A stretch of 5,620 bases of DNA from Alphaproteobacteria bacterium. Its GTDB lineage: Bacteria > Pseudomonadota > Alphaproteobacteria > Rhodobacterales > Rhodobacteraceae. The position numbers were made by a program, and so were the translations under genes. The stretch is taken from NCBI GenBank assembly GCA_024277955.1, contig JAJRUE010000310.1, positions 1 through 5,620 on the forward strand, written 5' to 3'. The notes beneath the pieces are model-generated. The model was given only the letters and a program-made list of their open reading frames with translations. It was not told where the DNA came from and did no database searches. Every line of letters begins with the position of its first letter. Positions within the stretch are counted from its first letter, which is position 1. Shown here piece after piece: positions 1 to 5,620 of this stretch.

Positions 1-575
1 CTCATCGGTTTGGCGGCCTCGAAGGCGGGCGTGGGGTTGACCGACAGCAGGATCGGCGCGAACGAGATCGACACCAGCACCGAGGGGATCACGAACAGCA
101 CGAACCCCGACGGATCGCCCAGCACCAGCAGGCCCTGGGCGGTGACCACCCCCAGCATCTGCACGATCATGTAGAGCGACAGCGCCTGGCCGCGGGTTTC
201 GTTGCTGGCCGAATTGTTCAGCCAGCTTTCGGCGGTGACATAGACGCCGGAAAAGCAGAACCCGATGATCACCCGCAGCACCACCCAGGCCCAGGGCTCG
301 GCGATGGTGGGAAACAGGATCAGCACCGCCGAGATGAACGAGCCCAGCGCCGCAAAGACCCGCACGTGCCCGACCCGGCGGATCAGTTCCGGCGTGATCC
401 GCGAGCCGCCGAAAAACCCCGCGAAATAGGCCGACATCACGATCGAGATTTCCAGGGTGGAGAATTGCTCGATCCCGGCGCGCACCCCCAGAAGCGTGCC
501 CTGCATCCCGTTGCCCACCATCAGCAGCAGGATGCCCAGCAGCAAGGCCCATGAGGTCTTGAGAACGTCGAACAT
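1..575 (-). CDS. MFS transporter, YcaD-like subgroup (N-terminal half, cut by window edge)
   Basis: This is a secondary transporter of the inner membrane; its substrate cannot be told from sequence. The 191 complete codons present begin MFDVLKTSWALLLGILLL and run without a stop to the edge. Six hydrophobic helices can be read, at roughly residues 8-30, 42-60, 70-92, 95-115, 129-152 and 156-179, which is one six-helix half of an MFS protein. The stretch GVYVTAESWLNNSASNETRG (110-129), between helices 4 and 5, resembles the ESWLN...TRG signature I know from YcaD-type MFS proteins. The start is the ATG at 575-573, preceded by GGAG with a 7-nt gap. The break falls just after helix 6, in what should be the central loop (NPTPAFEAAKPM, 180-191). 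The gene lies 369 nt downstream of queA on the same strand, behind a terminator candidate, so it probably has its own promoter. MFS membership is firm; the subgroup is a recognition from memory. Confidence 0.9.
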   Translation of the reverse strand, partial: MFDVLKTSWALLLGILLLMVGNGMQGTLLGVRAGIEQFSTLEISIVMSAYFAGFFGGSRITPELIRRVGHVRVFAALGSFISAVLILFPTIAEPWAWVVLRVIIGFCFSGVYVTAESWLNNSASNETRGQALSLYMIVQMLGVVTAQGLLVLGDPSGFVLFVIPSVLVSISFAPILLSVNPTPAFEAAKPM

Positions 576-582
576 CGGCACG

Positions 583-586
583 CTCC
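583..586 (-). promoter_or_regulatory. Ribosome binding site of the MFS gene
   Basis: GGAG on the minus strand sits 7 nt before the ATG at 575-573. No other in-frame start with a Shine-Dalgarno match is apparent, so this site fixes the start of the transporter. Confidence 0.65.
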
Positions 587-606
587 GTTTGCGGCGGTTT
601 CGGTGT

Positions 607-623
607 CGGCCCGATGCGGGCCG
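607..623 (-). promoter_or_regulatory. Hairpin in the leader of the MFS gene
   Basis: Arms CGGCCCG (607-613) and CGGGCCG (617-623) form a perfect 7-bp GC stem with a 3-nt loop. It would lie in the 5' leader of the transporter mRNA, 20 nt upstream of the Shine-Dalgarno site. No U-tract follows on the minus strand, so it is not an intrinsic terminator for that direction. It could stabilise the mRNA or be incidental in GC-rich DNA. I see no upstream leader peptide or classic attenuator arrangement. Confidence 0.35.
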
Positions 624-665
624 CCTGTGCCCTTCATAGCGGCGATTCGCGCGCGCACGCGCCCG

Positions 666-686
666 AAAACGACCCGAGGCGGGTCG
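666..686 (-). terminator. Candidate intrinsic terminator between queA and the MFS gene
   Basis: Read on the minus strand, CGACCCG (686-680), loop CCT, and CGGGTCG (676-670) are followed at once by TTTT (669-666). This is a 7-bp all-but-perfectly GC stem with a tight loop and a short U-tract, the usual shape of a rho-independent terminator. On the plus strand the same stem is followed only by CGTTT, so the minus orientation is favoured. It would end the AsmA-like/queA transcript about 260 nt after the queA stop and separate it from the transporter. The short U-tract leaves efficiency uncertain. Confidence 0.55.
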
Positions 687-779
687 CGTTTGGCCTCAGG
701 GCTGTGTCGCGGTCCGCATCCCGGAAACTTCGCGCAAGGCGAGGTTCGCGCCCGACACCGAGGCGGGCGCCCCAGGATC

Positions 780-808
780 GGCGCCGCGGTGTTCATGCGT
801 GCGGCGCC
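780..808. repeat. Inverted repeat, 8-bp arms
   Basis: GGCGCCGC (780-787) and GCGGCGCC (801-808) are perfect complements separated by 13 nt. The right arm is also part of the self-complementary 10-mer GCGGCGCCGC (801-810). No T-run follows in either direction. Function unknown; it may simply reflect GC richness. Confidence 0.4.
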
Positions 809-820
809 GCAACTTGTTGA

Positions 821-868
821 AACAAAACCGCCAATTCGCGCCCGCCTTGGGGGCGGGGTCGGCGCGAA
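821..868 (-). terminator. Weak terminator-like structure after queA
   Basis: On the minus strand TTCGCGCC (868-861) can pair with GGCGCGAA (842-835), 8 bp, enclosing a smaller CGCC/GGCG stem. The sequence after the stem is TTGGCGG followed by TTTTGTTT (828-821, complement). The T-rich run is close but interrupted by GGCGG, so this is a poorer terminator than the one at 666-686. It could act as a first, leaky stop for the queA transcript or protect its 3' end. Confidence 0.3.
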
Positions 869-888
869 CCGGATCGCAAGCGATCCGG
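869..888. repeat. Perfect inverted repeat, 9-bp arms
   Basis: CCGGATCGC (869-877) and GCGATCCGG (880-888) are perfect complements with only AA between them. It directly abuts the inverted repeat ending at 868. There is no T-tract on either side. It could be a stem-loop in the queA 3' untranslated region or a protein-binding palindrome. Confidence 0.45.
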
Positions 889-924
889 GGGGACGGAAAT
901 TCGACGCGGCCACCCCGGGCTTCA

Positions 925-940
925 GGCGACCCGGGTCGCC
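925..940. repeat. 16-bp perfect palindrome just after the queA stop
   Basis: GGCGACCC followed directly by GGGTCGCC is a gapless 16-bp palindrome, 4 nt past the queA stop codon at 947-945. With no loop bases the transcript would form a shortened stem. No T-run follows on the minus strand. It may protect the mRNA 3' end; a binding site is equally possible. Confidence 0.4.
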
Positions 941-944
941 CCCC

Positions 945-1994
945 TCAGGGCAGCAGCAGCGAGGCGTCGCCGTAGGAAAAGAACCGATAGCGTTCGGCGA
1001 TCGCGTGGGCGTAGATCTCGCGGATGCGCGCCGGGCCCATCAGCGCCGAGACCAGCATCATCAGCGTCGATTTCGGCAGGTGGAAATTGGTGATCAGCGC
1101 ATTGGTCGCCCGAAACCGGTAGCCGGGCGTGATGAAAATGTCGGTGGCGCCCTTCCAGGCGCGCAGCCGCCCGTCCGGCCCGGCGGCGGTTTCGATCAGC
1201 CGCAGCGCGGTGGTGCCCACCGGGATGATCCGGCCGCCGCGCGCGCGGGTGGCGTTGATCTCGGCGGCGGCGGCGGCGGTGATCTCGCCGCGTTCGGCGT
1301 GCATCTTGTGGTCGGAAATGTCGTCGGTCTTGACCGGCAGGAAGGTGCCCGCGCCCACGTGCAGCGTCACATGGGTGAACCCCACCCCCATCGCCGCCAG
1401 CGCCCCCAGCAAGGCGTCGTCGAAATGCAGGCTGGCGGTCGGCGCCGCCACCGCGCCGGCGCGCCGGGCCCAGACCGTCTGGTAGTCTTCGAAGTCGCGC
1501 GCGTCCGCCGGCCGTTTGGCGGCGATATAGGGCGGCAGCGGCATTGCCCCGGCGGCGTTCAGCGCGGCGTCGAAATCCTCGCCCGCAAGGTTGAATTCCA
1601 GCACCGCCGCGCCGCCTTCGCGCGCCACCAGCCGCGCGGTGAGGCCGGCGGAAAACACCACCTCTTCGCCGGTTTTAAACTTTTTCAAGGGCTTGACCAG
1701 CGCGCGCCAAAGCCCGCCGGGGGCCGGTTCCAGCAGCGTCACCTCGATCCGGGCGCGGGTTTCACCCTGGGCCGTGGCGCGGCTGCGCTGGCCGGTCAGC
1801 CGCGCCGGGATCACCTTGGTGTCGTTCAGCACCAGCCGGTCGCCGGGGCGCAGATAGGCCGGCAGATCGCGCATATGCGCATCCTCGAGCGTGGACGCGC
1901 GCGCCACCAGCAGGCGCGAGGCCGAGCGCGGCCGCGCGGGCCGGGTGGCGATCAGCGCTTCGGGCAGATCAAAGTCGAAATCCGACAGTTTCAT
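945..1994 (-). CDS. queA: S-adenosylmethionine:tRNA ribosyltransferase-isomerase QueA
   Basis: QueA acts in the cytoplasm in the penultimate step of tRNA queuosine synthesis. It moves and isomerises the ribosyl part of S-adenosylmethionine onto preQ1 at wobble position 34 of GUN-anticodon tRNAs (Asp, Asn, His, Tyr), giving epoxyqueuosine and releasing adenine and methionine. The 349 residues match the usual length of about 340-356. Family blocks appear in order: MKLSDFDFDLPEALIATRP (1-19), RPGDRLVLNDTKVIPARL (49-66), YQTVWARRAGAVAAPTASLHF (171-191), TLHVGAGTFLPV (210-221), HKMHAERGE (229-237), GTTALRLIE (260-268), ITNFHLPKSTLMMLVSA (301-317) and YRFFSYGDASLLLP (336-349). Small departures from the pattern I remember are S188 in APTASLHF and N298 before ALITNFHLP; neither suggests loss of function. 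The start at 1994 gives the canonical N-terminus. The gene lies 24 nt after the upstream stop, so it is very probably co-transcribed. No tgt gene follows within this window. Confidence 0.97.
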   Translation of the reverse strand: MKLSDFDFDLPEALIATRPARPRSASRLLVARASTLEDAHMRDLPAYLRPGDRLVLNDTKVIPARLTGQRSRATAQGETRARIEVTLLEPAPGGLWRALVKPLKKFKTGEEVVFSAGLTARLVAREGGAAVLEFNLAGEDFDAALNAAGAMPLPPYIAAKRPADARDFEDYQTVWARRAGAVAAPTASLHFDDALLGALAAMGVGFTHVTLHVGAGTFLPVKTDDISDHKMHAERGEITAAAAAEINATRARGGRIIPVGTTALRLIETAAGPDGRLRAWKGATDIFITPGYRFRATNALITNFHLPKSTLMMLVSALMGPARIREIYAHAIAERYRFFSYGDASLLLP

Positions 1995-2004
1995 CGTGTG
2001 GCGG

Positions 2005-2008
2005 TCCT
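2005..2008 (-). promoter_or_regulatory. Ribosome binding site of queA
   Basis: AGGA on the minus strand lies 10 nt before the queA ATG, inside the 24-nt gap after the upstream stop. The spacing is slightly long but usable, and supports the start at 1994. Confidence 0.5.
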
Positions 2009-2014
2009 GGCTGG

Positions 2015-2029
2015 CCGGTCACTGACCGG
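2015..2029. repeat. Inverted repeat over the AsmA-like stop codon
   Basis: CCGGTCA (2015-2021) and TGACCGG (2023-2029) are perfect 7-bp arms around a single C. The repeat covers the TGA stop at 2021-2019 and ends 6 nt upstream of the queA AGGA site. In the mRNA it would form a small stem that a terminating ribosome must melt. It could couple translation of the two genes or protect a processing end; chance is possible at this length. Confidence 0.4.
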
Positions 2030-5000
2030 GTTGGGCTTCGGGCTGGGCTTCGGGTTGACTATCCTTGGGCCTGGGGGGCGGCGTGCGGAAGATTTCGCGA
2101 AACGCGCCGGGGGTCAGGATCGACAGCGGGTTGACGCTGACCTGGGGCGCTTCGTTGGTGCCCTTCAGCGTGAAGGTAAAGCCGAACAGCCCCTCGCCGC
2201 GTTTCGACACCAGCTGGCCGATCCCGTTCAGGAACCACACCGGCGAAATCACCCCCTGCATGTCCATCGTGCCGCTCACCAGATCATAAACCCCATCGAG
2301 CGAGATCCCCAGCGAAGGCCCCACCGCGCTGCTTTCCTGCAGGTATACCTTGTCGGGGGTAAGCCGGAACCGCGCCTTCACGTCGTCAAAGGAAATGCCT
2401 TCGCCCGACATCTGGTCCAGCAGACCGACGATGGAGATCGCCGACAGCAGGTCGGTCAGCCCCGGCGCGTTGATCACCTTGGTCTTGTCGATCTGCAGCA
2501 CGCCCTGGTATTCGCCCGCCGCCGGCAGCGGTTTGAGCGTCAGATCCATCCTGCCCTTGTTGGCGTATTCGACGATGCCCGCCGCGCGCATCACGCCGCC
2601 GGCGTTGTCGCTGGAGATGCGCACCGCGGTGCCGTTGCGGTCGGGAACCAGGACGCCGCTCAGCGGGGTCTGGCCGTTCATCCGGGCGGTAAAGCGGCCG
2701 TTGAAGCCGCCGGATGCGGAAAACGTCCCGGTGAAAGCCGTCAGCCGCATGCCTTCGGAAATGATCACCTGATCCGGGTTCAGCGTGATCGGCCCGGTAT
2801 CCCCGCCCGCCGCCGAACCGTCGGCCCCGCTGCCGCCGCCGCCCAGGGCGAAGGACGTCTTGCGGATGTCGATGGTGCCGCCGTTGACCTCGACCGCGGG
2901 GGGCTTGCCGGGGCCACGCCCGCGCAGCGTCACCGGCGCATCCAGCCAGCCGCCGACCCGCAGCCGCGCGAAACTGGCCACGTCCAGACTGCCGTGATCG
3001 TCCAGCGCCACCCGCCCGCCGGTCAGCCGCAGCCCCGAGGCGCTCAGTTCCAGCAGGTCGATGCGCGCGATCGCCCCAAGCTGGCCCTCGACGGTCAGCT
3101 TGCCGGTGGCGTTCAGCGGCTTGCGCCAGCCGATCGCGTCCAGCCGCAGCCCGATGCGGTTCAGATCCGAGCCAAGGGTGAATTTCGGCGCCTCGCCGCG
3201 CGCCAGCCGGATCTCGAACCGCCCCCGGCCCTTGCCGCTGACCGAGCCGCGCGGCAGGCCGATGTGAAACTCGCGCACGAAATCCGGCCCCAGATCGACG
3301 GTGCCCGACACCCGGCTGACCCCGGCCGAGCCGGGCGTCAGCGGCTGGCGCCACAGCACGTCGGCGCCGACCGCGCCGATGCGCACCGGCCCGGAAATCT
3401 CTATGGCGCCGTTGTCGGCGCGCAGCTGCAGCCGGTCGCTGGCCAGCACATAGCCCGGCACCAGTTTTTGCGAACGCACCGCGTCCAGCGTCCCGGTCGC
3501 CGACCAGGTGACATCCTGCAGCGTGATCTTCTTTTTCAGCGCGAAATTCACCGAGGCCGCGAAATTTGCGCGCCCGTCGGCGACATCGGGGCCGAAATCG
3601 GTGTTTTTCAGCACCCGGAACGGCGGCTCGTTCAGCAGCGACAGCACCGCCGTGGTCGAAGACCGCCCCTTCAGCCGCACCTGCGCGCGCGCCGGGCGTT
3701 CGCCCAGATCGGGGATGGTAAAGGTGGTGCCGGCCATGTCGATGGCGCCGCCCAGGGGCGGGGCGACGCTGCCGCCTTCGACCACCAGCGTCAGCGCGTT
3801 GCCGTCGATGCTGGCGTAACCGCGGGCGTCCTCGATCGGCGGCTGCGCCGGGATGTAATGCATGTCGGTGCCGGAAAAGCTCCAGCCCAGCGACAGCCGC
3901 GGCGCGCTGCCGGGCGCGATGCGGATCGCCCCGGTCACGTCGCTGAGCGTGGCGGCATGCACGTTGCGGGCCAGCCAGTCGCGGGTGCGCGGGATCATCG
4001 ACACCGGCCAGAGCGCCAGCAGGCGTTCGTTGGCGATCCGCGCCACCTTCAGATCGGTGCTGGCGCGCCAGCCCCCCGGCACCGCCTCGAGCCGGCCGCG
4101 CGCCACCAGCTTTTCGTCGCCGCCGCCCAGCACGAACTGCCCGAACTCGACCGAAAACGGCTTCAGCCGCAGCCGGATGTCGGCCGCGCCCTGCGACAAG
4201 GTGAGCGGTTCCTTGTAGTAGTTCAGCGGGTGGGCCTTGATGTCGGAAAAGGCGAACTGGCCCAGAAAGGTCGACGGCCAGCCGGCCTCGAAGTCGCGCA
4301 GATAGGCCTGGCCGCGGGCGGTGACGGTGGCGGTTTCCGAGCGCAGGTTGATTTCCGAAAAGGCGATCTTGCGTTCGGCGGGGAAGAACTCGAAATAGGC
4401 CTTGGCGGCGTTGAAGGCGACGGGCCGGGTTTCGGGCGTCGGCTGCAGCGCGCCGGCGCCGATCTGCAGCGTTCCGGCCAGGCTTTCCAGCGCGCCGGCG
4501 TCGTCAAGCTCGGCGCGCAACGCCCCCGAGATCGGCGCGTCCAGCACCCCGAGAAAGCTCAACACCGGCGACTGCAGCGCGATGTCGCGCGCCGCGGCGT
4601 TGGAAAAGGTGGTGCCGATCGACGCGCGCGACGACGCGAAATCGGTGCGCAGCCCGATGGTGGTGACCGCCAGTTCCTCGGTCTGGTTGAACACGTCGAA
4701 ATTGACCGTCAGATCCAGCCCCCGGTCGCCGCGTTTCAGCCCCAGCTCGCCATCGGTGATCTGCCACAGCCGGCCCGAGCGCGCGTCCTCCAGGGTGATC
4801 GTCAGCTCGGTCGCGCCCAGCCGTTCGAGCCGCGCCAGCGTCGGCTGCTGCATCGCCTCGTCGGCCCGGTCGAGCATCCCCGGCAGCGTGGTGGTGGTGG
4901 TCGCCCCGGCGCCAAAGGAAATGTCGAACCGCCCGTCGATGCGCCGGCGCAGCGTCATCTGCGCCCCGGTCAGGTCCACCGACTGCGGCTCGATCCGGCC

Positions 5001-5369
5001 GCGCAGCAGGGCGGCCAGCGAAACATGCACGCCGACGTCGTTGAGCCGCGCCACCTCGGCGCCGCCGGCGTCGAAGATCCCGAGGTTGCCCAGCCGCACC
5101 CGCGGTCGCCCGTCGCGCCCGATGCGCAGCAGCATCCGCCCCAGGCTGACCCGCCCCCCCGGCAGCCGGTCGTTCACCTGCTGCACCAGGCGCGCGGTCA
5201 GCCAGTCCGGCGCGCTGACCACCTGGCCGCTGTAGGACAGCCAGCCGAACCCGCCCAGCGCCCCGGCGAAGACCAGCGCAAGCACCATCCACACCCCCAG
5301 GCGCGCACGCCGGAACCGGCGGCGTGGCCGGGGCTGGCCTGGCGTGTCGTTGGGGTCGTCCTTGGTCAT
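2019..5369 (-). CDS. YhdP-like AsmA-family envelope protein (DUF3971 / AsmA-like C-terminal region)
   Basis: This is probably a bridge-like lipid-transfer or outer-membrane homeostasis protein, anchored in the inner membrane with its body in the periplasm. The 1116 residues begin with a basic cytoplasmic stretch (RPRRRFRRAR, 14-23) and one membrane helix (about 25-44). Long runs of alternating beta-strand pattern follow, without cysteine-rich or catalytic motifs, as expected for AsmA/TamB/YhdP proteins. Near residues 453-468 is WPVSMIPRTRDWLARNV, resembling the WP...R.W element I associate with DUF3971. A Gly/Ser-rich linker lies near 842-860. The C-terminal part contains NPLSILTPGAFREIF (about 1079-1094), then a proline-rich tail with a QPEA repeat. 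I chose the ATG at 5369-5367 because it gives the anchor a normal N-terminus and lies about 37 nt after a plausible transcription start; its ribosome site (CGGA, 7 nt upstream) is weak. The same frame stays open about 81 codons further upstream, but that extension looks non-coding. The family call is from memory; lipid transport is inferred from family members. Confidence 0.88.
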   Translation of the reverse strand: MTKDDPNDTPGQPRPRRRFRRARLGVWMVLALVFAGALGGFGWLSYSGQVVSAPDWLTARLVQQVNDRLPGGRVSLGRMLLRIGRDGRPRVRLGNLGIFDAGGAEVARLNDVGVHVSLAALLRGRIEPQSVDLTGAQMTLRRRIDGRFDISFGAGATTTTTLPGMLDRADEAMQQPTLARLERLGATELTITLEDARSGRLWQITDGELGLKRGDRGLDLTVNFDVFNQTEELAVTTIGLRTDFASSRASIGTTFSNAAARDIALQSPVLSFLGVLDAPISGALRAELDDAGALESLAGTLQIGAGALQPTPETRPVAFNAAKAYFEFFPAERKIAFSEINLRSETATVTARGQAYLRDFEAGWPSTFLGQFAFSDIKAHPLNYYKEPLTLSQGAADIRLRLKPFSVEFGQFVLGGGDEKLVARGRLEAVPGGWRASTDLKVARIANERLLALWPVSMIPRTRDWLARNVHAATLSDVTGAIRIAPGSAPRLSLGWSFSGTDMHYIPAQPPIEDARGYASIDGNALTLVVEGGSVAPPLGGAIDMAGTTFTIPDLGERPARAQVRLKGRSSTTAVLSLLNEPPFRVLKNTDFGPDVADGRANFAASVNFALKKKITLQDVTWSATGTLDAVRSQKLVPGYVLASDRLQLRADNGAIEISGPVRIGAVGADVLWRQPLTPGSAGVSRVSGTVDLGPDFVREFHIGLPRGSVSGKGRGRFEIRLARGEAPKFTLGSDLNRIGLRLDAIGWRKPLNATGKLTVEGQLGAIARIDLLELSASGLRLTGGRVALDDHGSLDVASFARLRVGGWLDAPVTLRGRGPGKPPAVEVNGGTIDIRKTSFALGGGGSGADGSAAGGDTGPITLNPDQVIISEGMRLTAFTGTFSASGGFNGRFTARMNGQTPLSGVLVPDRNGTAVRISSDNAGGVMRAAGIVEYANKGRMDLTLKPLPAAGEYQGVLQIDKTKVINAPGLTDLLSAISIVGLLDQMSGEGISFDDVKARFRLTPDKVYLQESSAVGPSLGISLDGVYDLVSGTMDMQGVISPVWFLNGIGQLVSKRGEGLFGFTFTLKGTNEAPQVSVNPLSILTPGAFREIFRTPPPRPKDSQPEAQPEAQPGQ
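2028..2057. repeat. 12-bp tandem repeat coding the QPEA tail
   Basis: A 12-bp unit (GGGTTGGGCTTC, then GGGCTGGGCTTC) is present twice, followed by a partial third copy. On the minus strand it encodes the tail QPEAQPEAQP at the extreme C-terminus of the AsmA-like protein. The unit keeps the frame, so copy-number changes would only lengthen or shorten a likely disordered tail. Confidence 0.6.
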
Positions 5370-5376
5370 TCGCTTG

Positions 5377-5380
5377 TCCG
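5377..5380 (-). promoter_or_regulatory. Weak ribosome binding site of the AsmA-like gene
   Basis: CGGA on the minus strand ends 7 nt before the ATG at 5369-5367. The match to the anti-Shine-Dalgarno is poor, so the start rests mainly on the protein N-terminus and the promoter position. Weak initiation would suit a large, low-copy envelope protein. Confidence 0.35.
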
Positions 5381-5412
5381 TGCGGCGCGCGCATCCGGTT
5401 GGGTTCCCGCCC

Positions 5413-5441
5413 CATAAACGGGATCGCGGCGGGCAGGTCAA
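5413..5441 (-). promoter_or_regulatory. Sigma70-like promoter for the AsmA-like gene and queA
   Basis: On the minus strand TTGACC (5441-5436, five of six matches to TTGACA) is followed after exactly 17 nt by TTTATG (5418-5413, three of six matches to TATAAT). The expected start of transcription is near 5406, giving a leader of about 37 nt before the ATG. This is the best -35/-10 pair I can see in the right-hand non-coding stretch. The good -35 and loose -10 are in line with what is known of housekeeping promoters in alphaproteobacteria. Confidence 0.5.
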
Positions 5442-5554
5442 TGCGCCGCTGGCCGCGCGCGTCCGGTGCGCGGGACCGGCGCCGCGCGATCGGGGCGCGG
5501 GGCAGCACAGGGGCAGTACAGAGGATCGCGCGCGGGATCTGCGGACGCCCCCAC

Positions 5555-5589
5555 CCCGGCGCGGCTTGTGCTTGCCAAGCCGCGCCGGG
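5555..5589. repeat. Perfect 14-bp inverted repeat (strong stem-loop)
   Basis: CCCGGCGCGGCTTG (5555-5568) and CAAGCCGCGCCGGG (5576-5589) are perfectly complementary, with a 7-nt loop. The GC-rich stem would be very stable on either strand. Neither side has a T-tract: the minus strand continues GTGGGGG and the plus strand continues CCATGG. It is therefore not a standard intrinsic terminator, though it may be a degenerate one or an mRNA 3'-end stabiliser for a gene lying to the right of the window. It sits about 115 nt upstream of the promoter at 5441-5413. Confidence 0.6.
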
Positions 5590-5620
5590 CCATGGATGAT
5601 GCGCGCCAGCACAACCAGCA

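Larger units (their letters stand above)
576..944. other. Hairpin-rich spacer between queA and the MFS gene, no gene seen
   Basis: This 369-nt spacer holds no coding region I would support. Open frames crossing it have arginine/proline-rich shadow composition and no good ribosome binding site. It contains at least six inverted repeats (607-623, 670-686, 780-808, 835-868, 869-888 and 925-940). A short AT-rich island around 811-836 includes TTGTT-GA-AACAA (814-825). The 10-mer TTCGCGCCCG occurs twice (745-754 and 835-844). I could not find a convincing -35/-10 pair for the transporter. A small RNA cannot be excluded but no specific one is visible. Confidence 0.6.

Noticed and set aside
814..825. 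TTGTT-GA-AACAA as an operator for the MFS gene
   Set aside because: The arms are only 5 bp, no adjacent -35/-10 pair was found on the minus strand, and no regulator gene is nearby. It may only look striking because it is AT-rich in a GC-rich region.
521..913. A 130-codon minus-strand open frame between queA and the transporter
   Set aside because: It overlaps the well-supported start of the MFS gene and runs through the terminator-like hairpin. It has shadow-like Arg/Pro-rich composition and no ribosome site.
1262..1279. A CGG trinucleotide run (six units) as a regulatory repeat
   Set aside because: It encodes a short alanine run (about residues 240-244) inside queA, in a variable helix. 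GC-rich codon choice explains it.
1672..1690. An AT-rich run inside queA as a slippery frameshift site or internal promoter
   Set aside because: It encodes the conserved lysine-rich KPLKKFKTGE segment. The heptamer in frame is G AAA AAG rather than a canonical A AAA AAG, and the frame stays intact to the normal C-terminus.
603..5417. A 1604-codon open frame on the plus strand running opposite queA and the AsmA-like gene
   Set aside because: Its product is almost entirely Arg, Gln, His, Pro, Gly and Ala with no recognisable domain. It crosses the 24-nt gap and the spacer after queA. The opposite strand has clear, family-matching proteins. Long antisense openings are expected from strong G/C third-position bias.
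5370..5612. The 81-codon upstream extension of the AsmA-like frame as part of the protein
   Set aside because: It would place an Arg/Pro/Cys-rich stretch of unlikely composition before the basic segment and membrane anchor. It contains a good promoter candidate and a strong inverted repeat, and no family feature.
5592..5620. A possible plus-strand gene start (MDDARQHNQ) at the right edge
   Set aside because: Only nine codons are visible, no Shine-Dalgarno sequence precedes the ATG, and the strong hairpin abuts it. It cannot be supported from this window.

Overview
The window is GC-rich alphaproteobacterial DNA, most likely from a member of the Rhodobacterales. I infer this from the strong G/C third-position bias, the style of the QueA protein, and the pairing of queA with a very large AsmA/YhdP-like protein. 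All three genes I can support lie on the minus strand, so transcription runs from right to left as the sequence is written.

Layout in transcription order. (1) 5620-5370 is non-coding as far as I can see. It carries a perfect 14-bp GC-rich inverted repeat (5555-5589) and a sigma70-like promoter (5441-5413). (2) 5369-2019 encodes a 1116-residue envelope protein with one N-terminal membrane anchor and a long DUF3971/AsmA-like body. It is probably one of the bridge-like proteins that move lipid between inner and outer membrane. (3) 1994-945 is queA, full length and intact. It starts 24 nt after the preceding stop and is almost certainly co-transcribed with it. (4) 944-576 is a 369-nt spacer with no convincing gene. 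It is crowded with inverted repeats, including one good intrinsic-terminator candidate (666-686) and a leader hairpin (607-623). (5) 575 to beyond base 1 is the N-terminal half of a major-facilitator transporter related to the YcaD subgroup, cut by the left edge.

The lipid-transport-like protein and QueA (tRNA queuosine synthesis) have no obvious biochemical link, so the operon looks like genomic habit rather than a pathway. The transporter is probably a separate transcription unit.

I found no mobile element, CRISPR array, rRNA, tRNA or defence-like system. The 4.8-kb open frame on the plus strand is a codon-bias shadow. The points most worth a second look are the hairpin-rich spacer, the perfect hairpin at the right end, and the palindrome lying over the stop codon at the junction before queA.
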